A stretch of 64,000 nucleotides of DNA from NCBI GenBank assembly GCA_002049455.2, contig KV919089.1:1-64000 (forward strand). Reading direction: 5' to 3'. Shown here in pieces: positions 1 to 10,571 of the stretch. A program made the translations under genes and the position numbers. This stretch comes from Porphyra umbilicalis (Eukaryota > Rhodophyta > Bangiophyceae > Bangiales > Bangiaceae). Below the pieces are notes generated by a model. It searched no databases. It was given only the letters and a program-made list of their open reading frames with translations, and was not told the origin of the DNA. How positions within the stretch are numbered: position 1 is the first letter of the stretch; the number at the start of each line of letters is the position of its first letter.

Positions 1-76
1 GCGCCACCCTCCAGCAACAGCGGGGGGGGTTTGCCGCGCCACCCTCCAGCAACAGCGGGGGGGGGTTTGCCGCGCG
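1..76. repeat. Tandem duplication, about 35 bp x 2
   Basis: Two consecutive copies of a unit starting GCGCCACCCTCCAGCAACAG and ending in a run of G followed by TTTGCC, at 1-35 and from 36. The second copy has two more G in its homopolymer. The array is cut by the window edge, so its full size is unknown. Confidence 0.85.
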
Positions 77-847
77 CTCGGCGCGAGCGGGTGGCGCCGC
101 CGGCGCCGCCGTCCCCCGCGCCGGCGGCGATGCGTGCTGGCAACGGGCTCGCTGGCTGGTGCGAGCGGCGCGCTGCCGCCGCCCGCTCGAGCGAACGGGT
201 CCGCGACGCGCGGGCGGCGGTCGGCCGGGTGGGTGTGGTCGGGACGCGAGAGGGCCCGCCGTCCCGCAGCCGCACGGGCGCGTGCCGGGAGGCGGATTGA
301 CTGCATCACACGGGCCCCGGGGGCTGGCGGGGGCCGGCAGCGCGTGCGGTCGTGTGGTGCAGGGCCCCGCGGACCGCACCCGCAACGGCCGCCGTTTAGG
401 GCCCCAGGGCACCCCACTGCGGGGCCCGTCGGAATGGCAAACCACCCGCCCCGGCTGCATGAGGGCGACTGGCTGAAAGGCGGCTGCCAGACGTGGCGGG
501 CCCTCGTAGGCTGGCCAGGGGCGGCCTGGGGGGGTAGAGCGTGCTCGCCATCCACTGCGGCAGTCTCGGCTCTTCTCACCGCCGGTTGCTTGGGTGTGGC
601 CAGGACGCGCAGAGAATACACCTCCTTGGGACACATAACACGAGTTGCAAAAAACACCAGAGCAGGTGAAGCCCGCACAGTCGTCGTCAAGCGCCACGCC
701 ACACAGCCTAAAAAGGATCACGGAAACAAGATGATGGCGACCAAAAAAAAAAGTGAATGGAAGGAGAGAAGGAACAATGCAACAAAAAAAGTATGCGGAG
801 AGAAACCAGTCAAGAGAAGACGGCAAAGCCATGCCAATAGCCGGCAC
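77..847. other. GC-rich stretch without a recognised gene
   Basis: Very GC-rich to about 600, then less so with A-runs (about 750-790). Long frames on the + strand here encode arginine-rich, motif-free peptides and are typical of GC-rich DNA. The last 150 bases probably hold the 3' untranslated region of the minus-strand gene that ends at 848. Confidence 0.5.
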
Positions 848-2938
848 CTAGGATATGTACTGTACCGCGCCGTCGTCCGCCCGCCGTTTCGGCGCCGACG
901 CCACAGCAGCGCCGACCGCTGCCAACGGGCGCTTGGTGCCCACCGCAGACATGGCAGAGACCAGCGGCGCGACCGCCGCACCCTGCAGGCATCCTGGTGG
1001 AACAGCCTGGGAATACGTCGGCGGAGCCACTGGCGGCCCCACAGCCGCCGCAGGTCCAGCAGCCGACCACCCAGCGTATGCATGCCGCTGGTCCAGGTGG
1101 ACCTGCATGTAGGGCGGGTGCGCCACGGCCGGATGCTGCTGCCCTTGAAATGGCGCTTGACGCATCGCCATGGCGTACCACGCATACTCCCGCTGGTGCT
1201 GCTCCATCTGGGTCATGTAGGCGACGCGAGACGCGTGCGCCATCGCCATCGCATAATGTTGGTGCTGCTGCTGCTCAGCGTGCGCCTGGGCTTGGGCTTG
1301 GGCTTGGGCTTGAGCGTGAGCTTGCGCGGCTTGCGCCTGCACGGCCTGTGCCTGCGCAGCTTGAGCGGCCTGCGCCTGCGCCTGCGCAGATTGAGCGGCC
1401 TGCACTTGCGCTTGCGCTTGCACCTGCGCCTGGGCCTGGGCCTGTGCTTGGGCTTGTGCTTGTACATGAGCCTGTTGGCTCGCCCAGCCACCAGGTTGAT
1501 GCGCCCAGGCGTATGCCGCCTGCACCATCGGCGGCACAGGACGCGTCGTCGACGGCGGCTCGCTCGTAACCGGCGACGGCACTGTGGCCAGGGCCGTCCG
1601 GTTGACAATTCCAGGCTCAGCCGGCACGGGAGTTCCCACAGGCACTGCCGACGGAGGAAGCGACGCCGCAGACACGTACGAGACCTGCGGCGTCGGCGAA
1701 ACGCCTTCCACAGTCTTGACAAACACCGTTTTGGCCTTTTTGGCCGGAGGCGCAGCCGGCGCTGTGCTGCTTGCCGCAGGCGCCGGTGCTGGTGCCGCCA
1801 AAGAAGCGTCGGTCAGAGGCGCCACCGTCGCCGCTGCCGCGGCCAGCGCCGCCGCTTTGCGTGGCGAAGAAGGGCGAGGCTCCATTCGCGACGCCACAAC
1901 GCGGCCGGTGCGGTTGCTGCCTCCGTCGGCAGGTGCCGATCGCTTCTTAGACGGCTTGGATGGTACGTCGGCGGGGGGCGGCTTGGCGACAGTAGGGGGA
2001 ATCAAACGAGGGGCAGCCGCCGGAGGAGGCGAAGACGCCGCAGGACGCTTCCGTGGAGGAGGTACAAGCGATGCCACGGGGTGCGGCGTCGTCGCCGCGG
2101 TCGGGGAACGGCAAGTAGGCGACGCCAGGGGCGATCGGGACGGCGGCGGCGCCGGGATTGGCACAGGACGGCGACGACGACGACTCTTGGAACCAGAAGC
2201 GGCAGCCGATGGTGGCAGCGGCGGAGAAAAAACGACTGCCGGTGGGTGCGCAGGTGCAAAAGTGGACTTGAGGATCGACGAGCGAACCTTTGCATCCACA
2301 GAAGGCGACGCCTCCGGGACGTCGACGCGCACGCCAAACCGAGCCGGTTCAGCGTGTTTGGCACCACCGCTCGTCCGACCGCTAGCCAGGGACCGATGGC
2401 CCCCACTACCTGCGGCGGCAGTGGCCAGAGGGCGAACCCCGTCCGATGTCCCCTTGGGACCGCGCAGCAGCGTGCCCGACTCCTTGGTCTTGGAAGCTGG
2501 CTTCCCCACCGGCGGCCGCTTCAGCGCCATCGTTGGCGGCGGCAACAGAGTCGGCGTCGGCAACGCCGGCGCAGGCAGTGTGATCGTCGAACGGGCCAGC
2601 ACCGGCGTCGGTGCCGACACGGGCACAGAGGCTGGTGCTAGCGACGGCGCCGGCGCCGACGTGGCCTCGCCGGCAGCCGCGGCCGCGGCACGACAAAGGA
2701 GCTCCATGGCCGTCGGCAACCGCCGCGGTGGCGGCGTCGGCCGCAAAGGAGCCTTCATGGGGGCCGTAGCAGCAGCTGCGGATGGCCCCATGTTCGACGA
2801 TGGCGTCGGCGGCTCCGTCAAGCCACCCCAAACGGCACGCGGGGAGAAGCGTTCGAGGCCCGGTTCCATCAGCACACGGGCACCCGTCGCAGCCACGAAG
2901 GAGAGCACGCGCTCGTCGGCAACGACGAGGCAAAACAC
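848..2938 (-). CDS. Hypothetical Pro/Ala/Ser-rich protein with Q-A repeats and basic clusters
   Basis: This 696-residue frame starts at an ATG and ends at TAG. I recognise no domain. Residues about 40-430 are Pro/Ala/Ser-rich and disordered. They are interrupted by basic clusters (KSRRRRRP, PAKKAKT, TKRP, PKRRADD) that would suit nuclear localisation signals. Between about residues 490 and 560 lies a long run of alternating Q-A (AQAQAQAQ with V, H and S variants), followed by a His/Gln/Tyr/Met-rich tail. The antisense frames of the same DNA are also open but give arginine-rich nonsense, whereas this frame has a composition common in protist transcription or chromatin proteins. That functional idea is inference from composition only. 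Upstream exons cannot be excluded. Confidence 0.5.
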   Translation of the reverse strand: MFCLVVADERVLSFVAATGARVLMEPGLERFSPRAVWGGLTEPPTPSSNMGPSAAAATAPMKAPLRPTPPPRRLPTAMELLCRAAAAAAGEATSAPAPSLAPASVPVSAPTPVLARSTITLPAPALPTPTLLPPPTMALKRPPVGKPASKTKESGTLLRGPKGTSDGVRPLATAAAGSGGHRSLASGRTSGGAKHAEPARFGVRVDVPEASPSVDAKVRSSILKSTFAPAHPPAVVFSPPLPPSAAASGSKSRRRRRPVPIPAPPPSRSPLASPTCRSPTAATTPHPVASLVPPPRKRPAASSPPPAAAPRLIPPTVAKPPPADVPSKPSKKRSAPADGGSNRTGRVVASRMEPRPSSPRKAAALAAAAATVAPLTDASLAAPAPAPAASSTAPAAPPAKKAKTVFVKTVEGVSPTPQVSYVSAASLPPSAVPVGTPVPAEPGIVNRTALATVPSPVTSEPPSTTRPVPPMVQAAYAWAHQPGGWASQQAHVQAQAQAQAQAQAQVQAQAQVQAAQSAQAQAQAAQAAQAQAVQAQAAQAHAQAQAQAQAQAHAEQQQHQHYAMAMAHASRVAYMTQMEQHQREYAWYAMAMRQAPFQGQQHPAVAHPPYMQVHLDQRHAYAGWSAAGPAAAVGPPVAPPTYSQAVPPGCLQGAAVAPLVSAMSAVGTKRPLAAVGAAVASAPKRRADDGAVQYIS

Positions 2939-4689
2939 GCGGATCTCTCCGGACGCCTACAATAGCGGACACGCAGTGGCAGGCGGTAGAGTGGGAGCGC
3001 GCTCGGACCGGGAGGGAGTAAAGTAACAAGAAGAGGGAGGGCAATGAAATGGCCGGCGGCGGTGCACGCGAGGCACGGAACGGCAAGAGGACACACGCGG
3101 TCTTTGAGCTCACACACGCATACGGAGTGTGCGACGGCCCCAACCGGCGTTGCGACGCGCGGAGGCCACGGCCGACGCACACTTGCAGACGCGCACCCCC
3201 TCACTGCCACACTGGGGCTGCCCGACCCCCCCCCTGCGACAGGCACAGAGGGGGCTGGCGGCGGGTCAATGGACGCAGTGCCGCGCGGCGTCCCCGTGGA
3301 CGACCCCAACGCAAGCCCTTGACAAGGCACGCGCCCCCCCCCCCAGACACCCTCGCAGGGGCACCCCCTCGGAGCGCGGGCCGAATGGGGCCCAGAGCGC
3401 CCGCGCGCCGCTCCCCCAACGGCTTGCCGCCGCCTCTGCCTGTCCCGGTGCGCGGCGGCAGTGCCCAGGCGCCTTCAGGGGGGCCGCCTCCACACGTGTC
3501 TCCGCCGCCCCAGACGGGCCGATATGGCGTTTGACGCCTTTGGCAGGCAGATACATTCTGGGACGGGGCCATCCATGCTCTCTGCGCAGCCCGCCGCCCA
3601 CTCGGCTGCAGGCTGGTGTAGTGGCCGGCCGTGGTGGCTGGGCAGGCTCGCGCCGCCGCCGCCTCCGCCACCAACACCCACCCGCCGAGGGGTTTGACCG
3701 CCGTCGACTGCGTGCTGGGCTGTGTGCGACGCGGTGGGCGACCGCCCCCCCTCTCCCACGGCGGTTGTTCGCCACCTGGCGAGCGGGCATGAGTGGACGG
3801 CCGCCAGAGACGAGGGAACCAATGAGACACGGCCTCGGCATATCGGCCTGAACCTCCGTCGCCCGCGACCGTGGGAGGTGGCTGCAAAAAAAAACGGAAA
3901 ACGGGCCTGCCCCAGGCCCCTCTCTGGCTGGTCTCGCTGCCTCGGTCCACGCCCAGGGACCTGCAACCTCCTGAAGAGGGGAGGCGACACGCCCAGATGC
4001 TGCCTCTAGCGCCCTCCGGGCCAGCCTCCCGTGTTGCATTCCTGGTCACACGAGATTTATTTCGCAGAGCACTCAACACGCAAGCCGGTTCGCCAAAATA
4101 TCAGCTGTTTGCGAGCACGCCCAGCCATTGACACCCTCGTCGACGGTCACCGACTGGTTCCGAGCCGCCGCCCAGCCGAACAGCCCCTCCTGCGGACCGT
4201 CGTCGGCGCGTGGGGCTGCGGCCGCGAGGGTCTGTCGCGCCGAGCAGGAGGCGTGTCGACACGGCAGGCGGCGTACAGGTGGCCGCGAGTTGGCGCCGTA
4301 CCGCCTCCCCCGCAGGATGGATGCAAGGAGGGACCAATTGGGGCTTGACGCTGGGGGCGGCTTCGCGCCGCCTCCTGTTCTCCGAGCCATCAGCCAGTTA
4401 ACCGGCGTGTCGTCTTCTGCAACGACTGACCGAAGGGGCCTCCAGGCGCGTCACCGAGGGGGGCGCCAGCAGAAACAAGCTGCAAGCCTCTCCAGATGTG
4501 GGACAACTGGGCCTGGAAACCATCCCGCCTCCTGACTGGAACAGTGCGGGATGCGAGCCCGCATCTCCGGTGGACCACGGCTCCGGGAGGCTGCCCAGCC
4601 GTATCCTATCTGGCCAACAACCCCCGAGATTGCAGTCTAGCATCACACGCGCCTGTTTGCCGACTTGGTGCCGTTGTGGCACCAATTCC
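2939..4689. other. Stretch without a recognised gene
   Basis: GC-rich at first, becoming more balanced toward 4700. Several overlapping frames of 80-290 codons exist on both strands, but none shows a motif or a composition distinguishable from its antisense. I see nothing else in it. Confidence 0.5.
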
Positions 4690-4718
4690 GTGGCCTTTAG
4701 GACAGGGTGCTCTCAAAG

Positions 4719-7178
4719 CAGGGTTGTAAGTTTATGTTGAATCTACAGATGATTCGATGAATCAGGTTGATTTTATGAAACGAACCAAACCAAACGACAA
4801 ACGACTTGGTTGTATTTACGATTGATTGCCCGGGCAGACAGGAGCTTTCGTTGACCACTTCAAATTGATCAGCGAGGTGGTTCGGCGCTGTGCGGCCGCT
4901 CTGACTGCCTCGTTGCCATACCCCCTGCAGGTCAGTCGCGCTGAGAGTTCTGCTCCCAGACCCTCCTTCATGTCAACTGTTGCCAATCGGCTGTATAGCA
5001 CCCTAGGCGATGAGTACGTAGATCGATTCATCTGCTGTCAACGTGTGCGTGAATCATAGCCATTTTGGCTGGAGGATGGATGGGTCGTGGTCGCACCCAG
5101 GATTGGGTGGAGTAGGGTTGTGCATCACGCCCCTTTGTGGGTGGCGGGGTGGGCGATGCACGCCTAATCACGCCCTTCTGCACGCCCCCAACATTGGCAC
5201 GCCCCTCTTCACGCCCTTAATGTAGCCCCCATGCTTTGACACTTACTTGATAGGCGATTCAAAGTACCCAATATTCTTGCAATTTGGATGCTTCAAAGGA
5301 CCACAAAAATGCCAGAAAACAAGGAGGAAACAGCTGCACGCGATACACTCTCTTTGCATCTGCCACTCTCGGTCAAAGATACTTTGCAGCATCACGGGAC
5401 GTCGGCTCGCCTGGCCTCCCCCGGCTGCCCCCCCGCCCGCAGTCCCACCCATCTCACCGCGCACAAAGCCAGAGCAGATGGCCATCAAATCATTCTCGGT
5501 CATGACCGCGGGGGTGTCCTCGTCGCCGGGACGACCAACGTCCTGTCCAGGGATGCCGGCGCCAGCCGTAGCGCATCGGGCGATCTCCTCGTTCAGGAGG
5601 CGCGTAGCTCGCCGCCGGCGCCCCCTCCATCACTGCTGTCGGCCTGGTCGTGGCTGGCGCGCGATGCGTCGCATTCAGCGTCCTCATTGGCGCCCGTGTC
5701 GAGGAGCCCCTCTGCGTCCTCCCTGGCTGATGACGGCAGGTGGCCGTTGCTGTGCCCATCCCGCACAGATGGCGCCCGCGCATCATGGCGTCGAGCACCT
5801 TGTTTGTGGGCACACGACGGAAGAATTGTCCCCACGCCTCATAGCGTCGAGCACCTTGTTTGTGGACGCTGAACGGAACAGTAAGACACCGCGCCCTGAA
5901 AAAGTAACGAAGGTGGCACGGAACTGCACCGAAAAATATTCGGTGGACTGGCGCACCAAGAGCGCATTTGAAATTATGTACTTTTTTTTCAAGCACGCCC
6001 CAATCACGCCCCTAAAATTCTGCGCGTGCAGGGCGTGACACGCCCAACACACACGAAATTGCACGCCCCAGGCGTGCAATTTAGCACGCCCCGGGCGTGT
6101 TGCACAACCCTAGCGTGGAGCGCAGCAAGCTGCTTCTCGGACAACGGGGCATCCACTCGCCCTCAACGCCCCGTCTACACGTATCTGTGTTTGGTCCCCC
6201 CGTCTCCGTTACTGCGCGGAGGCCCAGGCGGTCGTCAACGTCGTCGCCCCGGCGTCGGCTCGTACCAGTGTGGATACACGGCGAGAATTGCAAGAAAACA
6301 CAGTGTAGGGTTGCAGAGCCCCCCCACACGGCTAACCGCAGTCCCCCCCCTTGGGTGACGCGGCAAGGCAGTGTTCGAGGCTACCGAGCCAGCCGTCCCC
6401 CCGCTAGCCGGTGCGGAGCGGTGTTATATGCCCGCGCGCGCGCGCACGCGCGGGCCGACCCGGCCAAACGAGCCACCCAGGCGCCCCCTCCCTCCGAAGC
6501 ACACGGGGCGCTGGGCACACACACGCAGCGTGGGCGGGCAAGGCCTCCCCAGCAGCAACCACCGCCGTGCCGCTGAACCCCCCCCCCCTCACATGGCCCG
6601 GCAACGCACACAATCTCCGGCGGGAAACGGCCCGCAGGTCAAATCACACAAGCAGGCAATCACAGCCACACACAGAGACCCTCCCCGGACGCTAGCGGCC
6701 GTGCGATCACCTGGCACGGCCCGACACGCCAGCAGAGCCACAGCACCTTCCATACGCACGGCCAAAGAGGCACGTGATTGGGCCATCGGCGGCCGACACG
6801 GTGAGATTCGCGCGAGGATGTGCAGGCTACCGCATCTTCCACATGACGCCCAGATCCCCGATCAGAGATTCACAACCAGTCGTTTGGATTGTGTCGCGGT
6901 GGGGGGGCAGGCAAGCAGGGCTCTGTCGCCGGGACTGCAGCAGGCCTGCTATGCACACGCTACAACGGCTTGGCGACTCAAGCTCGATGGAGCTCGAGTC
7001 AGACAACCCGACTTCCCTGAGCACAATCTCAACTGCATGAAACGTGGCACACTAAGTATTACGCGGAACAAGTACGCCCTTTGACATGTTGCGTTCAACC
7101 TGAACGCTCCAGCATTCAAGTGACTCAGGTTGAATTCCGTTCATGTTTGGCAAACCAAACCAAACGCTGACAACCCTG
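4719..7178. mobile_element. hAT-like DNA transposon, non-autonomous, 8-bp target duplication
   Basis: The ends are CAGGGTTGTAAG on the left and, read inward from the right, CAGGGTTGTCAG, matching the YARNG termini of hAT elements. It is flanked by TCTCAAAG (4711-4718) and TCTCAATG (7179-7186), an 8-bp target duplication with one mismatch. The unoccupied target is present near 32137-32147. TCAGGTTGA/TCAACCTGA motifs recur just inside both ends, as expected of subterminal transposase-binding sites. No hAT transposase is recognisable inside; the body contains the nested element at 5113-6112 and GC-rich filler. A small CACACA- and CGCG-rich region lies at 6420-6560. Confidence 0.8.
5113..6112. 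mobile_element. Second hAT-like element nested in the first, with CACGCC subterminal motifs
   Basis: The terminal inverted repeats are TAGGGTTGTGCATCACGCC on the left and TAGGGTTGTGCAACACGCC read in from the right. It is flanked by GGGTGGAG (5105-5112) and GCGTGGAG (6113-6120), an 8-bp duplication with one mismatch. CACGCCC occurs many times within about 120 bases of each end, and the middle is quite different in composition. On the minus strand an open frame of roughly 130 codons (about 5640 down to 5243, containing NEEIARCATAGAGIPGQD and ending YFESPIK) looks protein-like. I recognise no domain in it, and it has no clear hAT dimerisation region. Confidence 0.75.
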
Positions 7179-7242
7179 TCTCAATGTGCAGTGATGCACA
7201 CATATACTGAGACAAGTAGGTCCCCCAGGGCAGGGACCAGGT

Positions 7243-7412
7243 ACAGTCTTTCTCCATTCCCGTAGGTTCTATTGCTATCCACCCCTGGATAAGAACGAGA
7301 CAGCTTTGCACTGCCAGGAGGGGCGATTTTGCCATCTTCTGCACGAAAAGAGAGGGCTACATAGGAGTCTGTCAGGCGACGAAAAGGGTGGACAGCACTG
7401 GAGAAAGACTGT
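7243..7412. mobile_element. Tc1/mariner-type MITE, TA target site
   Basis: A 170-bp unit has inverted ends CAGTCTTTCTCC/GGAGAAAGACTG and is flanked by TA on both sides. CAGT termini with a TA duplication are the signature of Tc1/mariner elements. A second copy in opposite orientation lies at 32566-32732. The interior is the same in both (for example GGCGATTTTGCCATCTTCTG) and has no coding capacity. Confidence 0.8.
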
Positions 7413-7471
7413 ACAGTCTGTACAGTAGCCCTTTTCGTGGGAACACAGACACACAGTTTTGGAAAGCTTCA

Positions 7472-8414
7472 GGCCCGTTCTCAGTCGCGCTTCGTGGGAC
7501 GCCACATTCATGTGACGGCGCAGCGAAGTGAGAATGCTGCGCGCCGACACGAACGACACTTTTAAGGTGACTTTATAAACACATGTACAAGTCCAAATCA
7601 ATGCGAATGGTTCTCTTGAGCTACGATCGGATTGATGCGGGTTCACCCAGGCAGTTCCAAGCGTGCGCCGTGCTTGAGGAGTGGAGAAAGCGACGCAGGA
7701 GGGAGAAGGAGGAAGACGGGCTGGGAGAAAAAAGGGATGTGCGACAAGGAGCGCGCGAGTGGTAGCTGATGTGAGATGGGGGGAGCGAAAAATTGTGAAG
7801 CTCCTTGCTCCGGGGACCGCTTTCTACTCGACTGGCGAGCGACCCGGTGCATCCCAGGGCCTTCAGGGTCTCGCATCTCGTTCATTGCACCACTACCGTC
7901 ATAAAATGTCCGCGGCTATGAACCACCGCGATTCACCCGTGCTGGAACAAGAAGGAGTGGCATCTTGAACGCTGCGGCCGGCCAGGGCGGGCGCGAAATG
8001 CGTTGGGGGGGGGTATGAGCGGAGATGACCGCCAAGAGCGGGGGTGGCCGCTACGAGTGGGGTGCTGGGACCCGTTGGTGTGCCTGGCACGGGTGGCTCG
8101 GACCGACGCATGCTGGCGCTGCTTGCGTCTTGTCGCGAAGCGTCAGAGTTGAATTGGCGGGTGACTGACAGCCTCGGATTTCTTGTGCGATCCACACATA
8201 TTTGCGCAGCAGGTGACAGCCGTTTCGAAATGCATTGCGAGACCGCGGCGGCCGCCACATGTGGTCACATGAAGCAACCTACGCGAAACGTTTACGTAGG
8301 TTGCTTCATGTGGCGTACAATGTGGCGCCTTGTAGCCCTGTGTTTCGCTTCTCGACCAATAGAATCGCGGTACATCTGGCGTTCCGTCACACGAAGCGCG
8401 ACTGAGAACAGGCC
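7472..8414. mobile_element. Harbinger-type MITE, TCA target duplication
   Basis: The terminal inverted repeat is about 30 bp: GGCCCGTTCTCAGTCGCGCT on the left and GGCCTGTTCTCAGTCGCGCT read inward from the right. The flanking triplets are TCA (7469-7471) and TCA (8415-8417). Three-base TNA duplications and G/C-rich ends fit PIF/Harbinger MITEs. A relative with the same ends and the same TCA flanks lies at 43062-43695. The element contains an 18-bp perfect hairpin (8266-8312). Frames crossing it are not convincing genes. Confidence 0.75.
8266..8312. repeat. Perfect 18-bp inverted repeat (hairpin)
   Basis: CACATGAAGCAACCTACG at 8266-8283 is exactly complementary to 8295-8312, with an 11-base loop. 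It lies near the right end of the Harbinger-type MITE. Confidence 0.9.
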
Positions 8415-8417
8415 TCA

Positions 8418-9907
8418 GCCATCACCAGTTCGCACTTTGTTTCCACCTCCTGTGAACGGTGCTCTGTCCCAGTCGACGTCGAAGGAAATGAAGCAAAACA
8501 TTATGCCGTGGGCCCCTCACTCCCTTAGCATCCAGCGATTGGTGAGATTCTGCACTATTGAGGATGATACCGACGTCTCCGTCCCTAAGAAAAATGTGCT
8601 TCGTCCATATGTTGCCGCGCCGTGGCCTTCCTCCACAGACGCAATGGTTGGCCAAATTTTCTCGGCCTGTCGTGCTCTGCTGTTTCGTGTCGGACATACG
8701 AAGAACACTCGCTGCCTGCGAGGCACAGCATTGGTCCCGGCCGAGGTGGGAGTGAGCTGGACAATGTCCGCATCACGGCCGGAGCGCCACGCCCCACAAG
8801 CTTGAAATCTGCGCAGTGCAGTGGTTCTCAGTGCGCATTTTTCCCGTGTGAAATGTCATGTTGCTGGGGTAATGGAGAGCAATTTGCATTGTGATATATT
8901 ATTCAGCATAAGTGTTGTACATTGAGGGAGCGTGTCTTTTCGATGCTGTCATAGAATTTCGAGCTTTGTCACTGTAATGGCGGCTAGTCGTCCTGTCCCT
9001 TTGCTCTTATGTCCACCACGGCGTTGGGTCCCTTTTCACTTCCCAAGTTGTCGTTGTGTCCTTTTCTCTTCTCCAGTTGTAGCGTCCCAATTGCCGGTCC
9101 CCATTTGATATATTCATCTTTGTCGCATGGTTCTCAGTATATAGCAATGGTCAGCAAAGCAAACAAGCACAGCACCCGGCGCGCCGCCACACGCAGGGGG
9201 AGGTCGACAGCGGAGGCCGGCAGATGCCTCAAGAAATGAACAAAAGATGACTGAACACTCCGGCAGGGGCCGGTGGGGGGAACCGGGAAGGACGTGGAAC
9301 GCATGCAGGAAAAAAACGAGACTGAGTACAGCGCGACTCGCATGGCGTGCGGATGGGCGGAGGGAGGGGAAAAAAAATAAGGGCAGATGCGGCGCGCGGG
9401 CGCAAAGTAAGGGGGAGGGGGGGGGGCAAAAAAAGGGGCGGATGCGGAGCGCGTGCCCAAAGACGGAGCGGATGCGGCGCGCGCGTCGAAGTGAGAGCAT
9501 GGCAGTGCGGTGACGACGATGGAGTGGTGGTGTGAAAGGCCCGACGGAGGGGCGAGATGGCGAGATGGAGAGACGACGGAAGAGAGTGGAGCTGCAGCGC
9601 TGACACTGCCGCAAAGAGGCGCGCTTCTGACCATTTCTGGGCCTTTGTGTGGTGTGTATACAGTGGGGGTTCCCCGAAGGCATCTGCAAACGCTTTTAAA
9701 GGAGTCTGTAATCGCTTGCATGTGTAATCCATCTGCACCCGAGCGATTGTGAGCCATCGAATGCTGAAACGTGGATATTCTTGGTTGGGTGTGCAGATGT
9801 GATCATCCAATCACATGGCCTAGAGGGTGACCATCAAACCGACTAGGGCCATCCATTCCATGCAACGTGGCTGCCTGAGTATTGAGAACACGAATAGATT
9901 CCTTCTG
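8418..9907. other. Intergenic stretch without a recognised gene
   Basis: Average composition to about 9150, then a purine-rich + strand (about 9240-9560) with runs of A and G. No frame has a recognisable motif; the proline/histidine-rich minus-strand frames at 9114-9810 look like translated low-complexity DNA. Confidence 0.5.
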
Positions 9908-10306
9908 TTGCTGATCCCCCAATTTTGTCCTGGGGGACAGAGACAGAGACTGACTGTGAATAGCAGCACTCTGTCGGTCTCAAACGATAACAAGAAGGCA
10001 TCAAAGCCAATAGAAAGCCCGCATTCGGTGCCGGGGCCTTGCATCCAGCAGAACTCAGTGTTTGTTGCTGCTTGATCCGATTTTCTTGGCACGGAGCAAA
10101 CTGCCCACGCGAGATCTCAAGACTTTCTACTGTCTCCTTGCCAGAAGTGCAGAAGAAAAGAGGAGCTGATGTTAATTTCCAGGCTGGATGGGCGCATGTA
10201 AGCAGTTAGGAGCACCAAGTCAGTCCCAGGGGCACATCTGATTGGTGGAGAGAGTCGGTCCGCAGGTCAGTCTCTGTCCACCAGGACAAAATTCGGGGAT
10301 CAGCAA
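9908..10306. mobile_element. MITE with TTGCTGATCCCC inverted ends (copy 1)
   Basis: A 399-bp unit starts TTGCTGATCCCCCAATTTTG and ends in the near-perfect inverse (..GGGGATCAGCAA), followed by TA. The internal sequence is the reverse complement of the copy at 47542-47939. Two longer relatives share only the termini (51892-52332 and 58401-58842). The duplicated TA seen in other copies places it with Tc1/mariner-like elements. Confidence 0.8.
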
Positions 10307-10571
10307 TAGAGGCTTCGCTAATGGCGGGACTTGATCTTCGTTTCAGAGTTGGCAGTCTGCATTCGCGTCCTCAGGGATCTGAGGGCGTGTCAGCGTTGGA
10401 AGGGTCGCGATGACCCTAAAAAGCGAATAGATTTTCGTGGCTGAGAAGGACTATCCTGCCACAAGGGTCATAGGGCCCGGAAGGCGCCTGCCCCTCTGCC
10501 CCCTCCCACCGCCCCGAGTTGCGTGCGGCGACCGCGCGCAGCGAGTTCCGGAGTTCGACGCGACCACGATG
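10307..10571. repeat. Dispersed GC-rich repeat R3, partial copy
   Basis: Bases about 10340-10440 (GTCAGCGTTGGAAGGGTCGCG and neighbours) and 10440-10560 match 33070-33235 and, in part, 46858-46985. The repeat stops exactly where the truncated gypsy copy begins (10572), so it marks the truncation junction. Confidence 0.75.

Larger units (their letters stand above)
4690..7240. repeat. Dispersed repeat R1, interrupted by the 4719-7178 element
   Basis: The bases at about 4690-4718 (GGCCTTTAGGACAGG..CTCTCAAAG) and those after 7178 (TCTCAATGTGCAGTGATGCAC) join into one sequence. That joined sequence is found uninterrupted at about 32120-32165 (..GCTCTCAAAGTGTAGTGATGCAC..). So this is one copy of a low-copy repeat that was split by an insertion. 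Confidence 0.8.

Noticed and set aside
134-2641. 835-codon + strand frame
   Set aside because: It is antisense to 848-2938, extremely Arg-rich and motif-free, and starts at a non-ATG codon; taken as a GC-driven shadow.
1584-3026. 480-codon + strand Gly/Ala-rich frame
   Set aside because: It is the complement of the better-supported minus-strand frame, with mere Gly/Ala composition and no motif.
8044-8805. 253-codon + strand frame
   Set aside because: It runs across the right end of a MITE and through a hairpin, so it cannot be an old gene; no motif.
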